NCBI RefSeq assembly: GCF_014269285.1
Contig: NZ_JACOAF010000061.1
Coordinates: 1 to 61,177, forward strand
DNA: 61,177 nt
From: Rufibacter sediminis
GTDB lineage: Bacteria; Bacteroidota; Bacteroidia; Cytophagales; Hymenobacteraceae
Direction of reading: 5' to 3'
Of this stretch, positions 58,591 to 61,177 are shown piece after piece. The notes below the pieces were generated by a model. The model ran no database searches. It was not told where the DNA came from and worked only from the letters and a program-made list of their open reading frames with translations. Each line of letters opens with the position of its first letter. Positions within the stretch are counted from its first letter, which is position 1. Both the position numbers and the translations under genes were made by a program.

Positions 58591-60678
58591 TTATAAACTG
58601 CCGTAGAAGCGGCGCAAGGCCCATTCGGCGCAAGCCAGACCCAGTAACAAGAAATAGAACCAGGGCTGCTCCAGCAAATCTTTCTCTTCTTCGTGGCTGC
58701 GCAGGATGGTTTTGAAGTTGGCTTTCAGTAAATCCTGCTCTAACTGCGCCAGTTGGGACGGGTAGTATAACCTGGTTTCGGAGCGCTCTGCCAGCTGGCT
58801 CAGCAGGCTGTGGTCGGCCACGGCCAGGAGGGACTCCAGGTTCTGCTCCTGCACCACAAATTCGCCGGTGTCTGTATGATTCTGGTTTTCAACGCGGGTG
58901 GAGGCGGTGTAACGGTACACCCCCGCGGGCAGATTGCCCAGACGCAGGCCTTCGCCCCCCTGCTCGTGGCGGAAACGGTGTTGCGTTTGCTTGCCGCCCT
59001 CGTGGGTAAGCGTGAGGGAAATGGTCTGCCCGAAAATTTCTTCCTGCACGGCATTGAAGACATCGGCCTGCAGGTTCACGCCTTCTGAGGTCTCAAACTC
59101 GTCTTTGACCGGGTACACGTGCAGGCGTTTCTGGTTCCGGCGGTTGGCCAGCAGTTGCACTACGTGCGTCATGAGCTCATCGTAAATCTGGGAAGAACCC
59201 TGGTCCACGGCCTCGGTGAGGCGCCATTGCCAACTACCGTCGGTGAGCAGCACCGCCGAAGGAGCCGGAGCGGCCGGTTTGTAGACCAGCAGCGGTTTGG
59301 TGGTACGCACGCTGCCCACCTGCTGCTGCAGAATGACCTCGGCGGCCGGCGCAATGTTCCACTCCCCGAAGGTAACCGCGGTGGGGGGCCAGGCTTTGAT
59401 GCGGCTCTGGGCGGTGGGCTCAGTGGAGAACCGCTGGAAGGCGTTGTTCAGGAGCGGCTGCACCTCGTCAAACTGCGGCGAGGGTCGGTTCAGCTGTACC
59501 CCGGCCTGCAAGGTGTTGAAGGCGTTATAATCGGTCTGCGCACCCAGGATGTAGAACGAGGGAACGTTGGCGGCTTTTAATCGGCGGAGCCAGTCATTGC
59601 CTACGCCGCTGGCGTTGGGGATCTGGTGAAGAATGGCCGCATCATACGGCGTTTTGAAGCCCGGATTCTGAAAAGGGCCCAAGACCACCTCCACGTCCAG
59701 CAAGGGATTGGTGCGCAGGGCGCTGCGGAGGGCTTTGATGTCGGGGTGCGGAGCAGCGGCGGCTATCAGTACTTTGAGCTTGCCTTTGATGACCTCCAGG
59801 TACGCGTGCCGTTGGTTGTTCAGGTTGGTGAACTCGCCGGTGAGGGGCTGCATTTGCACCTGAAAGTGTTTCTTGCCAGCCTGGGCAGCGGTTACCTGAA
59901 AAGAAGTTTGCACCGTTCCGCCGCGGGGCAGGGAAATGGATTTGCGTTGCACTGTTTTGCCGTTTTCCTGCAACAGCACCGTGGCCGTGGTGCCGCCAAA
60001 CCCGTTGTGCCGGACCCGTGCCACTATGGGAAAAGAGGTGCCGGTATAGTTGATTTTATTGTATTGCACTTCCTCGAGCACCACATCGCGCTTGGCCACC
60101 GTATCGCCTAGGGCTACAGGGTACACGGGAGCGTTGTAGAGCTGGAAAGTAGGGGTGGGGCCCTGGTTATGAATACCGTCTGAGATAAGCACCGTGGCCG
60201 CCAGGTTCTGGTTCCGGTAGGTGTGGCTCCCTTTTTCCACCAAGGCGTGCAGGTTGGTGACTTGGGCATTCAGCGGGGTCTGGGTAATGGAAGCAACGGT
60301 GGTGTCGCCCGCCTGAAACGTCTGCTTCACTACTTCCAGGCCTTCTTCCTGCAGGCGATCAGCTAAGGCATCCAGTTCCTGCAAGGTGCGGTTTAGCTGG
60401 TCTTTCTGGGTGAACAGCCCCACCGATTGGGAGTTGTCCAGGGCCAGCACCACCTTCGGCTTTACTTCCTCCTGCCGGATGCTGCGGGTGTACGGGTCCA
60501 GTAGCAGAAAACACACCAGCGCCACCAGCATTGCCCGCAGAAACGCCAGAAGCCAGCGCAACCCCGAGGGCCAGGGACCGCCCCGGCGGTACATAAGCCA
60601 GGAAACGCCTATCCCGGCGGCTAGGCAAAGCAATGCATACCAAGGAGAGTAAGCGGTGTGAAGTTGAAGTGATTGCAC
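58591..60678 (-). CDS. VWA-like membrane protein
   Basis: 695 residues from a GTG start. Two N-terminal membrane spans (about 13-30 and 40-60), then a degenerate von Willebrand A-like region VVLALDNSQSVGLF ... AATVLISDGIHNQGPTP (D-x-S-x-S metal site partly kept), a middle Ig-like part, a second alpha/beta region (LKVLIAAAAPHPDIKAL ... DAAILHQIP), and a final membrane span near the C-terminus (WFYFLLLGLACAEWALRRFY). This fits the BatA-like / glutamine-amidotransferase-like membrane proteins of Bacteroidota. Faces the periplasm; function unknown. Confidence 0.8.
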   Translation of the reverse strand: MQSLQLHTAYSPWYALLCLAAGIGVSWLMYRRGGPWPSGLRWLLAFLRAMLVALVCFLLLDPYTRSIRQEEVKPKVVLALDNSQSVGLFTQKDQLNRTLQELDALADRLQEEGLEVVKQTFQAGDTTVASITQTPLNAQVTNLHALVEKGSHTYRNQNLAATVLISDGIHNQGPTPTFQLYNAPVYPVALGDTVAKRDVVLEEVQYNKINYTGTSFPIVARVRHNGFGGTTATVLLQENGKTVQRKSISLPRGGTVQTSFQVTAAQAGKKHFQVQMQPLTGEFTNLNNQRHAYLEVIKGKLKVLIAAAAPHPDIKALRSALRTNPLLDVEVVLGPFQNPGFKTPYDAAILHQIPNASGVGNDWLRRLKAANVPSFYILGAQTDYNAFNTLQAGVQLNRPSPQFDEVQPLLNNAFQRFSTEPTAQSRIKAWPPTAVTFGEWNIAPAAEVILQQQVGSVRTTKPLLVYKPAAPAPSAVLLTDGSWQWRLTEAVDQGSSQIYDELMTHVVQLLANRRNQKRLHVYPVKDEFETSEGVNLQADVFNAVQEEIFGQTISLTLTHEGGKQTQHRFRHEQGGEGLRLGNLPAGVYRYTASTRVENQNHTDTGEFVVQEQNLESLLAVADHSLLSQLAERSETRLYYPSQLAQLEQDLLKANFKTILRSHEEEKDLLEQPWFYFLLLGLACAEWALRRFYGSL

Positions 60679-60806
60679 AAACGGTGAGTTAAGTCACAGG
60701 ATCAAGAAGCAAGATAAAAGAAGTACGGCATAGTTGAGCGGAATAGCGGTTAGTTGCCCTCTTTATTTTCTCTAACTGACCGGCTGCCGCAGTTATTGTC
60801 TTGATT

Positions 60807-60845
60807 GGGTTTGGGGCCTGATTTCCGGAAAGTAGGGCAAAAGAG
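60807..60845. repeat. Dispersed palindrome copy
   Basis: GGGTTTGGGGCCTGATTTCC then GGAAAGTAGGGCAAAAGAG. Confidence 0.6.
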
Positions 60846-60913
60846 TAGGGGCAATCCCCTGAAGCTGCTTTAACCGTTTGCCGATGAAGCCCTAGCCATT
60901 CCAATCCTACGAT

Positions 60914-61027
60914 CTTTCGGATTTGCAATCCGAAAGCTTTGAGAGAGGGATTTGTAATCCCCTGCTTTTGGGAGGGACTGCTGCGGATTACAAATCCGCG
61001 TCTCCTAAGTCCGGGATTTCAAATCCT
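60914..61027. repeat. Four-hairpin GGATTTGTAATCC-type palindrome cluster, copy 2
   Basis: Palindromes at 60914-60936 (CTTTCGGATTTGCAATC...), 60947-60961 (GGGATTTGTAATCCC), 60983-60999 (GCGGATTACAAATCCGC) and 61012-61027. Order, orientation and spacings (10, about 21 and 12 nt) match copy 1 at 5249-5375 although the sequences differ. Confidence 0.85.
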
Positions 61028-61090
61028 GAACAGCGTATCACCGGCAGAGGTCATAAAGGCTCAATCTCTGCCAGCCTCTCAACAGTTTCA

Positions 61091-61107
61091 GGGCGTGTTG
61101 ACAATTA
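61091..61107. repeat. Candidate terminal inverted repeat of the IS
   Basis: GGGCGTGTTGACAATTA begins just outside the transposase stop codon, and the stop (TTA on the plus strand) lies inside it. The three bases before it, TCA, fit the T-N-A target duplication of some IS5-group elements. The other end is outside the window. Confidence 0.5.
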
Positions 61108-61177
61108 GTGTAGCAGGATCATGGCTGCTGCTAGGAAAACGAATCCGGCAAAACTGCCGGCTGTCTTCTCGTATCTG
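61105..61177 (-). mobile_element. IS5-family-type transposase, C-terminal end
   Basis: The last 23 codons of a minus-strand frame read RYEKTAGSFAGF then VFLAAAMILLH and a TAA stop. The RYE-x6-F-x-x-F-x-x-LA-x-A pattern is the usual end of an IS5/IS1182-like DDE transposase. The remainder lies outside the window. Placed beside a palindrome cluster. Confidence 0.72.

Noticed and set aside
60689..60928. 79-codon minus-strand frame upstream of the VWA-like gene
   Set aside because: It runs through a dispersed palindrome and the start of a hairpin cluster and lacks any recognisable domain.

Overview
The window looks like chromosomal DNA of an aerobic, fairly GC-rich Bacteroidota, most plausibly family Hymenobacteraceae (Rufibacter / Nibribacter / Pontibacter-like). 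Reasons: a C-terminal type IX secretion (T9SS) sorting domain on a giant surface protein, many lipoprotein signals ending in S-S-C or A-C, start codons with little Shine-Dalgarno, promoters of the Bacteroidota type (TTG, about 20 nt, TAnnTTTG), and typical families (GH92, GH3, M28, S9, DUF1343/NamZ, HigBA, SIMPL, DUF2059). The genus is inferred from overall feel, not from a marker gene. No rRNA, tRNA, CRISPR array or prophage was seen.

Layout. 1-2.1 kb: end of an inositol-lipid operon (inositol-3-phosphate synthase, GtrA, CDP-alcohol phosphatidyltransferase). 2.2-10.1 kb: a mostly minus-strand block of envelope enzymes: alkaline-phosphatase-like lipoprotein, NamZ-type exo-muramidase, GNAT, NagZ-like GH3, dienelactone hydrolase, PAP2 phosphatase, DUF2059. 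10.2-13.3 kb: NUDIX hydrolase and GH92 mannosidase. 13.4-18.1 kb: a stress-flavoured block with two disordered hydrophilic proteins around a ligase-less LigD (phosphoesterase + polymerase), an SDR, a cupin and a lone CZB protein. 18.3-22.2 kb: M48-like and M28 peptidases, a 3D-domain protein and an outer-membrane barrel. 22.2-30.4 kb: DUF2383, an unknown protein, a 1820-residue CARDB/CUB T9SS protein and an EamA remnant. 30.6-35.3 kb: M28, SIMPL and S9 peptidases. 35.5-38.5 kb: clpS-recR and a fused GT2. 38.7-40.1 kb: a divergent HxlR / QorB-like redox pair. 40.7-48.3 kb: housekeeping genes (PLP aminotransferase, rfaE1, hemE, marC, purK-purE). 48.4-53 kb: TMEM220, a PQQ-type propeller coupled to cytochrome c, a phosphoglycerate-mutase-like phosphatase and a zinc peptidase. 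53.2-58 kb: DnaQ-like exonuclease, HigBA, dnaK, repeats, pseudouridine synthase. 58.3-61.2 kb: small lipoprotein, VWA-like membrane protein, a palindrome cluster, and the end of an IS5-type transposase running out of the window.

The most striking signal is not a gene. Almost every intergenic gap carries one copy of an imperfect palindrome of about 38 bp (arm CGTTTTAGGCCTGTTTTC, 2-3 nt, arm GAAAACAGGCCTAAAACG). About 33 copies occur in 61 kb, highly diverged, some with paired changes in both arms, usually just after stop codons and almost never inside genes. Three other repeat types also occur: two copies of a four-hairpin 'GGATTTGTAATCC' cluster, one 'AAGTTGCAACTT' cluster, and a 46-bp tandem repeat.
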